This document shows positions 26,341 through 34,958 of a stretch of DNA of 64,000 bases, piece after piece (positions within the stretch are counted from its first letter, which is position 1; every line of letters starts with the position of its first letter). Position numbers and translations under genes: made by a program. The stretch is from Desulfobacteraceae bacterium UBA2245 (lineage in GTDB: Bacteria; Desulfobacterota; Desulfobacteria; Desulfobacterales; UBA2245). Under the pieces are notes generated by a model, which saw only the letters and a program-made list of their open reading frames with translations, ran no database searches and was not told where the DNA came from. Location of the stretch: NCBI GenBank assembly GCA_002347265.1, contig DDYB01000002.1, forward strand, positions 1 to 64,000. The letters are read 5' to 3'.

Positions 26341-27543
26341 CTATTTTATATTGCTGATGCGGATTCTGTACGAATTGTTTATCTTTTCGATGAGCCTGAT
26401 CTCAATGTTGTTCTTTTTGTCGGTAAAAACTCCATTTCCCGGCAAGTCAAAGGCAGCACCCTGAAGATATGGGACAGCGGGGTTCGCATCCATCATTCTG
26501 ACCGGTGATTTTCCATGCCTGCATTCGTCAATGCTATCGTCCGCATACATGATCAGAATGCCTTTTCCGGGGAGGTGGGGGTCAAAACTGCCAACCGGCT
26601 GGCGGTTTTCGATGAGATAAAACTTCGAGTCTGTAAGCGGGATTTTTATAACGAGCGTTTCTGATGATTCGTCTTCGAGCGGCCCGAGAACCACTTCGCT
26701 AACCTGCTTTGGATTCGCCATCCGTAATTTTTCCTTTCCGATCCATCCGAGTCTTAACTTCGTCCATGACGATATGCCCGGCGGCGGAATATTCCGCTTG
26801 TAGAAATGGCAGGACATCGGATCCCAGTAGCCCATATTGATTAACGCCTTTGCAAAACCCGTATCGTTTGTGGGATGTTTTGCCTGAATGTCATGATCGT
26901 ACAGGCAGGGCAATGCCCTTTTCCCGGAACTCACCCCTCCCCAGATGTGGGCCACATCATGAAAGAGCGTGCCAAGGTGTGCCTGACAAGTGAAGATCGC
27001 CACCCCGTCTCTAACGATCTGTCCACTTTTGGTTTTTAACATATCCGTTTTCCATCCAAGCATGCCCGGATATCCACAGAGCCCCACCATGCCGTATTCT
27101 TTGAACTGGGCGCCGAGAAACAGGACGACAAAAGAATAACGCGAAAAATCATTATTACCGTCCGCGGCATCAATGGCATCCTGGATTAGCTTTACAATAC
27201 GCGATTTGTCGACTTCGAGATTTGCAGGAGAGATTGCATACCGCTTAACGGAATCAGGGAGCCGGTACCATTCTGTGATATCGACGTCAGTGCACGCCCT
27301 CCCATAGGACATTTCCCGTACATAGAAATCAAGCTTCTTGAAACGATCCCTGACAAAGTGCGTATCAACCGGAGAGACGATGTCCGGGAACTCGACAAGA
27401 ATCACCAGCCCCTTCCTTGTTTCGCAAACATCTCTGTGCGCTTCTTTTGTCTGCGCAAATACTGCGGGATAAATCAGCAGGATTGAAGCGGCAAGAATGA
27501 TGCTGACCGCAGCGGTTCTTCTCCAATTGAATCTCATGTTCAT
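26341..27543 (-). CDS. M6-metalloprotease-like secreted protein with HDxxH motif
   Basis: The protein has 400 residues with a signal peptide (residues 1-30, ending AVFA). It has the M6 (immune-inhibitor-A-like) layout: GLVILVEFPDI near 45, MSYGRACTDVDITEWYRLP, then the zinc motif region HLGTLFHDVAHIWGG and a downstream WDPMSC near 245 followed by KLRLGWI. The motif reads H195-D-V-A-H199, so the catalytic Glu of HExxH is replaced by Asp (codon GAT). Activity may therefore be lost or altered. GGGGAA precedes the start. Confidence 0.75.
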   Translation of the reverse strand: MNMRFNWRRTAAVSIILAASILLIYPAVFAQTKEAHRDVCETRKGLVILVEFPDIVSPVDTHFVRDRFKKLDFYVREMSYGRACTDVDITEWYRLPDSVKRYAISPANLEVDKSRIVKLIQDAIDAADGNNDFSRYSFVVLFLGAQFKEYGMVGLCGYPGMLGWKTDMLKTKSGQIVRDGVAIFTCQAHLGTLFHDVAHIWGGVSSGKRALPCLYDHDIQAKHPTNDTGFAKALINMGYWDPMSCHFYKRNIPPPGISSWTKLRLGWIGKEKLRMANPKQVSEVVLGPLEDESSETLVIKIPLTDSKFYLIENRQPVGSFDPHLPGKGILIMYADDSIDECRHGKSPVRMMDANPAVPYLQGAAFDLPGNGVFTDKKNNIEIRLIEKINNSYRIRISNIK

Positions 27544-27673
27544 TTCCCCTGTATTCTTTGTTATGCCGTTTCCAGCGCCGACAGCCGGGCTGAAACCTGT
27601 AAGTCTGACAGCAGCGCCGTTTTTTTCAGCAAATTGCCCTTGTGTTGCGAGAACAGAGGAGAAAATTCCCCGG

Positions 27674-28591
27674 TTACTGTTGGCGTTCGTTGTTCAACTT
27701 CTGCACCGCAGCTTGAGACAGGCGCTCTTTTGCTTTTCTGTATCCCAGTGCAATCATCTCCGATGCCCGGTCAAACTCCAGCGCCCGGCATGCGTTTCTG
27801 GGAATTTCTATGACGATGTCCGGCGGGTAGGCGGCAAGCTTCTGGCGTGCTATAGCGCTCTGCATGGCCTCAAACGCCTGCATGGCGATATCGTACGGTC
27901 CCCAGTCTCGACTGTTGCTGCTTGTCACGGATTGCTGGAGGTGGTTTATAAAGCGACTGATTTTTTCCTGGAACGAAGAGGAAGGAGGTTCTGGAGCAGA
28001 ATTTACAGCACTCTGCTGTTCCGGACTCTCCGCATGTCCGCCCAGGTTTACGGCAATGGTCAAATCGGTTTCGTCGCCGAAGGTGGGCGCAATCGGCACG
28101 GGATTCAAAACCGCTCCATCAACGAGATCGACTCCTTTGTACTTAAATGGCTTAAAAAGAAGGGGTATTGAAAGGGACGCCCGGATCGCATCAAAAAGAC
28201 AGCCGGACTTTATCCAGACTTCCTTCTGGCCTTTTAAATCCGTAGCAACAGCCGTATATGAAATGGGGAGATCTTCGATCAGTTGTTCCCCCACAAGACT
28301 GATTAAGGTGTTGATGAGCTTGTCGCCCCTGACCAGTCCGCTCTTTTCCCATGAAAGGTCCAGCAGGGTGACCATGTCGACTTTCGTCAGGGAACGCGCC
28401 CATTGCTCATATTCACCGAGTTTTCCGGCCGCATATGCACCCCCTACCAGCGCACCGATTGAGGCGCCGGCTATGGATCTTATTTCGAAATCATTTTCTT
28501 CAAGCCAGTGAATTACGCCTACATGCGCCAAACCCCGGGCGCCGCCGCTCCCAAGAACCAGGGATATGGTTTTCTTATTTGTTTTTACCAT
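27674..28591 (-). CDS. Patatin-like phospholipase (RssA/YchK-like)
   Basis: The start at 28591 (MVKTNKKTISLVLGSGGARG) is chosen because the longer frame reads into a dispersed repeat. It has 305 residues. Patatin motifs are the oxyanion loop GSGGARGLAHVG, the nucleophile elbow GASIGA, and the catalytic Asp in the VDGAVLNPVP region (DGA). It would hydrolyse acyl ester bonds of phospholipids at the membrane. No signal peptide is seen. The C-terminal part after about 210 is a charged helical extension not needed for the fold. Confidence 0.88.
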   Translation of the reverse strand: MVKTNKKTISLVLGSGGARGLAHVGVIHWLEENDFEIRSIAGASIGALVGGAYAAGKLGEYEQWARSLTKVDMVTLLDLSWEKSGLVRGDKLINTLISLVGEQLIEDLPISYTAVATDLKGQKEVWIKSGCLFDAIRASLSIPLLFKPFKYKGVDLVDGAVLNPVPIAPTFGDETDLTIAVNLGGHAESPEQQSAVNSAPEPPSSSFQEKISRFINHLQQSVTSSNSRDWGPYDIAMQAFEAMQSAIARQKLAAYPPDIVIEIPRNACRALEFDRASEMIALGYRKAKERLSQAAVQKLNNERQQ

Positions 28592-28610
28592 AATCTCTCG
28601 AAGCGCCTCC

Positions 28611-28648
28611 TTTTTGGCCGTCAAGCGGAACATTTCCAGCGAAACGCT
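28611..28648 (-). repeat. Dispersed repeat, short copy upstream of patatin gene
   Basis: Read on -, GTTTCGCTGGAAATGTTCCG continues into CTTGACGGCCAAAAAGG, matching the first third of the repeats at 23200-23318 and 60310-60420. It overlaps the false N-terminal extension of the patatin frame. Confidence 0.55.
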
Positions 28649-28723
28649 GTTTTACGCTGTCGAACCTGTTTTTCATCCCATTTGCCCGGCCGTTTGGTTG
28701 CGAAACGCCGATCGCCGATCCGA

Positions 28724-29350
28724 TTATTGAAAGAGCAGCACCCGAATGATGGATTGAATGATCCATCGGAAAAAATTGATGAGCGGATTCAGCGCGCCGA
28801 TGTAGAGCAGGGCGATAATGATAAAAAAACCGTAGGGCTCGAGCCGTGAAAATACGTGCTGCACGCGGTAGGATAAGAAGCCCATCAGAATTTTGGATCC
28901 GTCCAGGGGCGGAATCGGAATCAGGTTGAACGCCGCCAGAATGATGTTGATCTGGGCCATGTAGTACAGCATGGTCGCGGCGACTTTATTTGAGGACAGG
29001 GTTGGAAATTGAAGCAGAAAGACCGCGGCAAAGGCCAGCATCATGTTGACCACGATTCCGGCTGCAGAAACCAGTATCAACCCCTTGCGGCTTTCCCGCA
29101 GATTGGCAAAATTCACGGGAACCGGCTTCGCCCATCCAAAGCCGAAAACCAGCAGCATGAGGGTGCCCACCGGATCGAGATGCTTCAGGGGATTGAGGCT
29201 CAATCTGCCCATCATTTTTGCAGTCGGGTCTCCCATTTTCCAGGCAACCCACCCATGGGCCAGCTCGTGAAAGATAATGGAATACAAAAGAGGAATGGCA
29301 ATGAGTGCAAACGCCAGCGGATTCTCAAATAAAAGTCGGGTTAATCCCAT
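28724..29350 (-). CDS. Site-2 protease family membrane metallopeptidase (M50B)
   Basis: The protein has 208 residues and is nearly all hydrophobic. The zinc motif HELAH (28-32) lies in the first helix and the third ligand Asp in NLIPIPPLDGSK near 142-153, with GRLSLNPLKHLDPVGT between. There is no PDZ domain, as in the short YwhC-like members. It would cleave transmembrane substrates inside the inner membrane. The natural substrate cannot be told from sequence. Confidence 0.9.
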   Translation of the reverse strand: MGLTRLLFENPLAFALIAIPLLYSIIFHELAHGWVAWKMGDPTAKMMGRLSLNPLKHLDPVGTLMLLVFGFGWAKPVPVNFANLRESRKGLILVSAAGIVVNMMLAFAAVFLLQFPTLSSNKVAATMLYYMAQINIILAAFNLIPIPPLDGSKILMGFLSYRVQHVFSRLEPYGFFIIIALLYIGALNPLINFFRWIIQSIIRVLLFQ

Positions 29351-29694
29351 ATGACAGACTTTCGTTCAGGGTTGTCGGAAATTGCTTTTTGATGGTTCTG
29401 AAGTCCGGAACACGCAAAATTCTCGAAAAATAAGTTCATCGCATATTCCACGTGTTTTCAAGGTCTCCTTCAAGGCGGGTTGAAAAAATGGACGCCAGTT
29501 ATTCATAACAAACAGAATGGAACAAAGGTGTCAACATGGAAAAATTTTGTCTATCGCCAGCCTTGCATGATAACGGGTCTTCGGGCGTTCTGAAAAGCTC
29601 GGCGGGGTTTTTTGCCGCCTCAAGCGGCGGAAAGTGGGAAATTCGGTATGAACGGCCGGTGCCGCGGTCTTAAGACGGGCGACAACTGTCGGTT
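29351..29694. other. Intergenic region, no confident gene
   Basis: A 45-codon frame on + from 29536 has only a weak ribosome site, and a CCGCC-TCAA-GCGG stem near 29619 lacks a T-run. I cannot support a gene here. Confidence 0.35.
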
Positions 29695-30045
29695 TCAGGG
29701 CGATCTGAACATGAAATACACCGCTCCGACCATGCACAGGCCCGCATACACAAAATCGAGCTTCATGCTTTGCTTCATGAACAGGATCGAAAACGGAATA
29801 AAAATGGCCAGCGTAATCACCTCCTGAAGAATTTTCAGCTGAGGCAAAGACATGGCTGTGTATCCGATCCGGTTGGCAGGCACCTGGATCAGGTATTCAA
29901 ACAAAGCGATTCCCCAGCTGATCAATGCGGCGACGTACCAGGCCCTGGTGCTGAGATTTCTCAGATGCCCATACCAGGCAAAAGTCATAAATACATTGGA
30001 TAAAATCAGCAAAACAGTGGTTTCTAAGATGATCGGCGGTTTCAT
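29695..30045 (-). CDS. DUF486 / DMT-like small membrane protein
   Basis: The protein has 116 residues with four hydrophobic segments. The family pattern is clear: TVLLILSNVFMTFAWYGHLR, SWGIALFEYLIQVPANRIGY, LPQLKILQEVITLAIFIPFS, and a closing MKLDFVYAGLCMVGAVYFMF. DUF486 proteins resemble half-size drug/metabolite transporters. The substrate is unknown. It has no operon partner. Confidence 0.87.
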   Translation of the reverse strand: MKPPIILETTVLLILSNVFMTFAWYGHLRNLSTRAWYVAALISWGIALFEYLIQVPANRIGYTAMSLPQLKILQEVITLAIFIPFSILFMKQSMKLDFVYAGLCMVGAVYFMFRSP

Positions 30046-30283
30046 GCGGATTTTTCTCTGACCTCACTTCATGGATCGGAACGCTGCTGGCCAGATGCCT
30101 TGTTATACAGTTTTAACCGGCTGGTTTTTCAGACAATGCTTTCATTTGGTCTCGTTGATCAGACCGTCATATGGCAGTTTTCTTTGACTTTTGCAAGAAA
30201 ATTCAAGGGCCGGCGCTGTCTTGACATGCAAGCAGGGGGTCCAGGATGAAAAAACATAAAATAACCGCGGCTTAGGATTGTAA

Positions 30284-30426
30284 CAGGGTGTTGAAAAACA
30301 AGAATCAGGCCGTCAGGCAAGGCGCGCGGCGATGCGACAAGCGCAGCATATTCAAGCATATGTGAGCATTGGCGAGAGCCGCGCAACGCTGAATGGCGGC
30401 CTCGGGCGCAGTTTTTCAACAGCCTG
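30284..30426. mobile_element. MITE-like repeat, copy 2 (143 bp)
   Basis: It matches copy 1 (11718-11864) at nearly every position apart from a 4-bp deletion of GTGA and a few substitutions. Terminal inverted repeats CAGGGTGTTGAAAAAC and GTTTTTCAACAGCCTG are intact. No clear target duplication is seen. It lies in a 585-bp gap with no other features. Confidence 0.75.
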
Positions 30427-30630
30427 GTGAGCCGGAGTGCTTCAGTCGACTTGCCGGCAGTACGGCGCATCGATTGAAACAAAAAAGATCCCTCAACAGT
30501 CCGACCTGGTCCTGGTAGAAGTTGCGAGATGATATCCGGAAACGGTGTAAAAGCGTTTCTGCGTTCCTGACCGCCCGGAATTTCACAGGGCGGTCATGGA
30601 AGCAGAAAGACTGAAAAAAGCCAGGCTGTT

Positions 30631-30999
30631 TCAGGGCTCCGGAGAATCAGGCGGCAGGAAATCCTCCAGATCGTTGGAGACCTTTCGAATGATGCGCAGA
30701 ACAAACGGAATGGTAATACAAACCGCCAGGACCATGAACATGAGGATCCATTTCTGGGTACGCTCCAGCTTGAACAAGGCGCGATCCACGGCATCCTTCA
30801 CATCCTGGGCCGCATAGCCGCTCTGGGCCGAATTCTGGTCCAGCAGCCCCCGAAGGTCCCGATCCATGGACTTGAGCGTATAAAACCCGATAAGCCCCAT
30901 CAAAATCATAATAATCAGAACCGGCATAAATCCCATCATAATGCGATGAGAAATGCCCATCCGAAGCATAAATGCCTGATTTTTCTCTACCTCGTTCAT
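30631..30999 (-). CDS. Two-helix membrane protein of unknown function (122 aa)
   Basis: The ATG at 30999 has GGAGGAG 5-11 nt upstream, so I prefer it to a longer frame from 31059. Two hydrophobic helices (about 21-44 and 84-104) flank an extracytoplasmic helical segment of about 40 residues. This layout looks like the sensor part of a chemoreceptor with no HAMP or signalling domain. The C-terminus is short and acidic (LEDFLPPDSPEP). It follows cutA by about 30 nt and is probably cotranscribed with it. Confidence 0.65.
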   Translation of the reverse strand: MNEVEKNQAFMLRMGISHRIMMGFMPVLIIMILMGLIGFYTLKSMDRDLRGLLDQNSAQSGYAAQDVKDAVDRALFKLERTQKWILMFMVLAVCITIPFVLRIIRKVSNDLEDFLPPDSPEP

Positions 31000-31030
31000 T
31001 ACATCTCCTCCGGGATATCCATCCCTCGAA

Positions 31031-31354
31031 TCACTTTGTCCGTTCAACCTGAGCGCCAACCCAATCGAGAAAATCCGGATTGCCGCCGCATACCGGAAGA
31101 CTCACGATGCAGGGGCAGTCGTAACTGTGCAGCGCCCGTACCCGTGCGATGAGTTCCGGAAGGCGCAGGGAAGTGGTTTTGGCGATCAGCACCGCTTCGG
31201 TATCGTCCTGAACTTTTCCGTTCCAGATATACATCGATTGGACCTGCCCGATGATGTTCACGCAGGCGGCAAGCCCTGATTCCACAAGTTCCCGTCCGAT
31301 GGACCGGGCTTCATCCAGAGAACCCGCAGTCATATAGACAAATTGAATATCCAT
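31031..31354 (-). CDS. cutA: CutA1-type divalent-cation tolerance protein
   Basis: The protein has 107 residues with a full CutA1 fold pattern: VYMTAGSLDEARSIGRELVE, the ACVNIIGQVQSMYIWNGKVQ strand pair, EAVLIAKTTSLRLPELIARV, and CPCIVSLPVCGGNPDFLDWV. CutA1 forms trimers and has been linked to copper tolerance, though its role is debated. AAGGAAGA precedes the ATG. It is followed closely by the two-helix membrane protein on the same strand. Confidence 0.92.
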   Translation of the reverse strand: MDIQFVYMTAGSLDEARSIGRELVESGLAACVNIIGQVQSMYIWNGKVQDDTEAVLIAKTTSLRLPELIARVRALHSYDCPCIVSLPVCGGNPDFLDWVGAQVERTK

Positions 31355-31429
31355 GGTCTTATCTTCCTTCGACGGGCGGAGACCCTGTTTTTTTATTTTC
31401 CGATACAGGCCCTGTACCTGTCTGCAAAG

Positions 31430-32095
31430 CTAGAACCAGGCCTGTTCCTTCAGCACCGCCTTAAAGTTTTGCTGGGCCTTGGGATCTTTAACCGTCGATG
31501 CGCAGATCTTCAGCCACTGTTCTTCACTCATGCCTAAAGGGGTTTCCCCGGAGACCAATCGGTTCAGAATTTCGCGGCCCACCGCCTCTGGGGAATCAAA
31601 AACCGCCACGGCAAAATGCCACTGGGCAGCCCCCTTAGCCCAGTGCTGGTTAAAAGCCTTGGAGACATCGTGCAATTGGACGCGGATTCGGCCTTCGTCC
31701 ATGTCAAACAGCGGGTCGATCTGCATGATGATCTCCCGCATGGTGGGAATATCGTCCTTGAATTGGCATTTCGCTGAAAATTCGGCAGCGCCGAAAAGTT
31801 CTTCGGCCCGGACAAACCTGTCTGGAGCCTCATCCCACTGAGGACGCAGCAGGGAGAACTCAAAAAACAGCGGGAAGACGACATGACGCAGGAATCCGGC
31901 CAAAGCCCCGGGGCAGGGCAGGCAATTCCACATGCCGTTGACCGTATCATGATGTTTCGGAGCACTTACCTCGACCCATAAAAACATCGAGTCGGTTGTG
32001 ATGGGTTCATCGACAAAGGGGCTTTCCAACGAAGGGCTGCGACCTTTATAAATATCCGTCCAGAGGCCAAAACTCCCCCAATCTTTTTCAACCAT
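31430..32095 (-). CDS. Hypothetical protein (221 aa)
   Basis: The start at 32095 is chosen because AGGAGGAAA lies 6 nt upstream; a longer frame from 32176 has none. The protein opens MVEKDWGSFGLWTDIYKGRS and has an Asp/Glu-rich, mostly helical body. Hydrophobic stretches are short, so it is probably cytoplasmic. No family is recognised. There are no clear catalytic motifs. It stands alone between cutA and the divergent hydrolase at 32268. Confidence 0.7.
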   Translation of the reverse strand: MVEKDWGSFGLWTDIYKGRSPSLESPFVDEPITTDSMFLWVEVSAPKHHDTVNGMWNCLPCPGALAGFLRHVVFPLFFEFSLLRPQWDEAPDRFVRAEELFGAAEFSAKCQFKDDIPTMREIIMQIDPLFDMDEGRIRVQLHDVSKAFNQHWAKGAAQWHFAVAVFDSPEAVGREILNRLVSGETPLGMSEEQWLKICASTVKDPKAQQNFKAVLKEQAWF

Positions 32096-32267
32096 GTCCG
32101 TTTCCTCCTGTAGCACAAAACGATCTGCATTGATGTAAAAATAGATATACCTATCGTTATGCCCGAAACATGTCAAATCAAAACCATTGAAATTTTTCTT
32201 CAGCCATTTTACGCTGGCATCTCACAGCCGATGAAGCCCGAAACTCGAATTAAGACGGAGAAATCGC

Positions 32268-33119
32268 ATGCCTGCCTGGGTCCAGTGGGTCGCGGGATTG
32301 CTTGCCCTTTACGCTCTCTACTGCCTGAGCATTTTTCTGCTTCAGCGCCCGGTTCTTTTCCCCCGGCGTCTGATCGATATGCAGGCCGTATCCGGCTTTC
32401 CGATTCCGGATCATGAAAAATATTTTTTAAATACGAAATACGGCCCGGTGGAAGCCTGGTTTATCCTGCCCAAAACGTCTGTCAAACCCGCTCCCGTAGT
32501 CATCTTTGGTCATGGTAACGCGGAAGTCATCGATTTCTGGCCGACAATTCTTGAACCATTCACCCGGTGGGGAATCGGGGTTTTACTGGTGGAATATCCC
32601 GGATACGGACGATCCGCAGGAACGCCCTCGCAAACCCGTATCTCCGAGGCGTTTGTCGCCGCATGGGACGCTATCGCTCAACGCCCTGACGTGGATTCGG
32701 AAAAGATTCTGTTTTTCGGCCGTTCCCTGGGCGCCGCGGCTGTGTGCGATCTTTCCCTGAAACGTCCCTCCTGTGCTCTGATCCTGATGTCGGCTTTCAC
32801 CCGTGTTCGGGATTTTACCGACCGCTATGCATTGCCCGGATTCTTCGTCAGAGATCCGTTTGACAATCTTTCGGCAGTCAAAGGTTATCCGAATCCGGTT
32901 CTTGTCATTCACGGCGAAAACGATGAAATCGTTCCCTGCGCTCACGGCAGAGCGCTGGCGCGCAATGCCCGTCTGGGCAGTCTGATTACATATGACTGCG
33001 GCCACAACGACTGTCCCCCGGATTGGCCGCGATTCTGGAAGGACATCCGGCCATTTGTCCTGGAAGCGCTGAAGTCATGCGAGTCAATCTCACCTGCAGA
33101 TTATAGATCTCAGCCTTAA
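32268..33119 (+). CDS. Alpha/beta hydrolase, membrane-anchored
   Basis: The protein has 283 residues. An N-terminal helix (about 6-27) could be a membrane anchor. It is followed by the hydrolase fold: FGHGNAE near 85, VEYPGYGRSAGTP, GRSLGA with the nucleophile near 151, the acid in HGENDEIVP, and the catalytic His in CGHNDCP. GGAGAA precedes the ATG. It resembles BEM46-type serine hydrolases. The substrate is unknown. It shares family layout with the hydrolase at 11938, but the two are not close copies. Confidence 0.82.
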   Translation: MPAWVQWVAGLLALYALYCLSIFLLQRPVLFPRRLIDMQAVSGFPIPDHEKYFLNTKYGPVEAWFILPKTSVKPAPVVIFGHGNAEVIDFWPTILEPFTRWGIGVLLVEYPGYGRSAGTPSQTRISEAFVAAWDAIAQRPDVDSEKILFFGRSLGAAAVCDLSLKRPSCALILMSAFTRVRDFTDRYALPGFFVRDPFDNLSAVKGYPNPVLVIHGENDEIVPCAHGRALARNARLGSLITYDCGHNDCPPDWPRFWKDIRPFVLEALKSCESISPADYRSQP

Positions 33120-33154
33120 ATCCCTATTTTTTCAAGAGAATGGCTTTTAACTGC

Positions 33155-33183
33155 TTGTATAAGTCAATTCGTGATATTATACT
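33155..33183 (+). promoter_or_regulatory. Candidate sigma-70 promoter for the 33222 gene
   Basis: TTGTAT (33155-33160), a 17-nt spacer, and TATACT (33178-33183) match the -35/-10 consensus well at the right spacing. It lies 39 nt before the start of the first paralogue gene. Confidence 0.45.
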
Positions 33184-33221
33184 AAAAAGAGTTTCAGAAA
33201 ACTTTTAAAGAGGAATTCCCT

Positions 33222-33998
33222 TTGGCCATCAATATTTTCAGCCATCCTTCAGATATCGCAAAATCCGCCATCCGTTATATCGCCTGGGTGCGCGGACAGG
33301 CCAAGCCATCGCCGTTTAAAGGAGAAGCCATGTATCTGTTTATGAAACGGATTATTGCATGGCAGCGGGATCTTGAATGGCAGGCTGATGTGATTTTTCT
33401 CTTTGTGGAATATCTGAAAAACAACGGAGGCCCCCCGACAGATCAACCGCTGACCACGAACTGGGCTGACTGCGACCGTCGAACGATTTCGGAATTCATC
33501 AACCGGTGGCTGCCTTCAAAAGTCAAAACCGACACCATTGAGATACAGGCGCCCGCTGTTTTGCGTAACTGGCTCATCTGGTGTCGCAAGCGAAATATTC
33601 TGGGAAAAGAACACTTCAATGAGCTGATCCAGTCGCTTCCCAGAGGCAAGGGAGAGGAAATCCGGCGGCTTCAGCGGGCCGGAGAACTGCTGTTCCGGCT
33701 TCACAGCCCGGTTGAAGAGGATGGTCAGGCGCCCGACCGCCGGAACATCGTATCGATCAACCACCGCAGACAGCCCCTTGAATCCATTGAGGGCTACATG
33801 AAGGTGCGCTGGATCGGAGAAAACATTGTGTATCTGGAAACCCGGGAAGGCGTCCTTGTGGGCCCCGTGCTCGTGGGTTCGGAATTGACGAAAACGCTGC
33901 GAATCGGAAACGTGATGTTTGTTGAACTTGGAAAATATGCAAGGTGCTGGAAGGTGCTCAAAAGCGGAAATGTATATGCCGAAAACGTCATTGAATAA
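33222..33998 (+). CDS. Unknown protein, paralogue A of the NudC-flanking pair
   Basis: The protein has 258 residues from TTG 33222 (AGAGGAA upstream). It is clearly a paralogue of the 34959-35714 product. Shared landmarks are HPSDIA near the N-terminus, FLFVEYL, a SNW/TNW-x-x-C block, IQAPAVLRNWLIWC, LPRGKGEEIRRL and a C-terminal VGPVLVGSELTKTLRIGN...CWKVLKSG block. The start is supported because HPSDIA sits at residue 7 in both. The middle resembles the SAM-like core-binding part of tyrosine recombinases, but no catalytic domain follows. Function unknown. Confidence 0.75.
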   Translation: MAINIFSHPSDIAKSAIRYIAWVRGQAKPSPFKGEAMYLFMKRIIAWQRDLEWQADVIFLFVEYLKNNGGPPTDQPLTTNWADCDRRTISEFINRWLPSKVKTDTIEIQAPAVLRNWLIWCRKRNILGKEHFNELIQSLPRGKGEEIRRLQRAGELLFRLHSPVEEDGQAPDRRNIVSINHRRQPLESIEGYMKVRWIGENIVYLETREGVLVGPVLVGSELTKTLRIGNVMFVELGKYARCWKVLKSGNVYAENVIE

Positions 33999-34111
33999 AT
34001 GCCACCCGCATCTGATCGGGGCAAAAAACACCTTGACTTTTTTCCCGGAGCGCCGCTAAATCTTTGAGCCGGTGCGCGCCGGCAATCAAGGCTCTGCAAA
34101 GGAAATGCCGC

Positions 34112-34933
34112 ATGAATTTCGTCCCGGAACTGAAACACGATGAAAAAGACATCCGCCAGACGCCCTACTGGTTCCTGTTCCAAAATGAACGGCTGCTGAT
34201 CCATGAAAACGGACCGGCCGTTTCGATTCCCTGCATGCCGGATCCGCTGCTGGTCGATTTATCGATTCTTCATCGCCGGCATATCGGGCAGATTGATGGC
34301 CACTCCTGTTATTCAGCGGCGCTTGCCGAAGGCGCATCTCCCCCTGAAGGAATGCGGTTTGAGGCTCTGCGCAAACTTTTTTCCTGTCTGGACGAACCCC
34401 TGGCTGTCGCTGCCGGCCGTGCGGCCCAGCTACTCCGGTGGGACCAGACGAACCAGTACTGCGGCCGTTGCAAAACGCCAACCCGGCGTCACCCGACCGA
34501 ACTTGCCCGTATCTGCCCGCAGTGCAACCTGATCGTCTATCCACGCATCTCACCGGCGGTCATTGTTGCGGTTATCCGGGGCGATGAAATTCTTCTGGTA
34601 AGAACCCGGCGGCATGCTCCGGGTCGTTTCAGCGTGGTTTCAGGATTTGTCGAACCGGGAGAAACTCTGGAACAGTGCGTTGAACGCGAGGTTATGGAGG
34701 AAACGGGAATTGCCGTGAAGGATCTTTGCTATTTCGGCAGCCAGGCCTGGCCCTTTCCGGACTCACTGATGCTCGGATTCACCGCCAGTTATGCCGGTGG
34801 CGAGGTTATGGCCGACGGTTCAGAAATTCTGGAAGCAGGATGGTTTTCCGCCGGCAATCTTCCACTGCTTCCGGAACCGGTAACGATTTCCCGGCGCCTG
34901 GTCGACTGGTTTGCAGGCCGGAAACCTGCATAA
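34112..34933 (+). CDS. nudC: NAD+ diphosphatase (NudC-type NUDIX hydrolase)
   Basis: The start at 34112 (MNFVPELKHDEKD) has AAAGGAAA upstream, giving 273 residues. Visible in order are the N-terminal domain, a zinc ribbon CGRCKTPT...CPQC near 125-150, and a full Nudix box (G-x5-E-x7-REVMEETGI) near 190-212. The NudC subfamily signature reads SQAWPFPDS, with A in place of the usual P. It would cleave NADH or the NAD cap of RNA to nicotinamide mononucleotide and AMP. It sits between two paralogous unknown genes on the same strand. Confidence 0.92.
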   Translation: MNFVPELKHDEKDIRQTPYWFLFQNERLLIHENGPAVSIPCMPDPLLVDLSILHRRHIGQIDGHSCYSAALAEGASPPEGMRFEALRKLFSCLDEPLAVAAGRAAQLLRWDQTNQYCGRCKTPTRRHPTELARICPQCNLIVYPRISPAVIVAVIRGDEILLVRTRRHAPGRFSVVSGFVEPGETLEQCVEREVMEETGIAVKDLCYFGSQAWPFPDSLMLGFTASYAGGEVMADGSEILEAGWFSAGNLPLLPEPVTISRRLVDWFAGRKPA

Positions 34934-34958
34934 AACAATTCAAAAAGACTCTGTTTTC

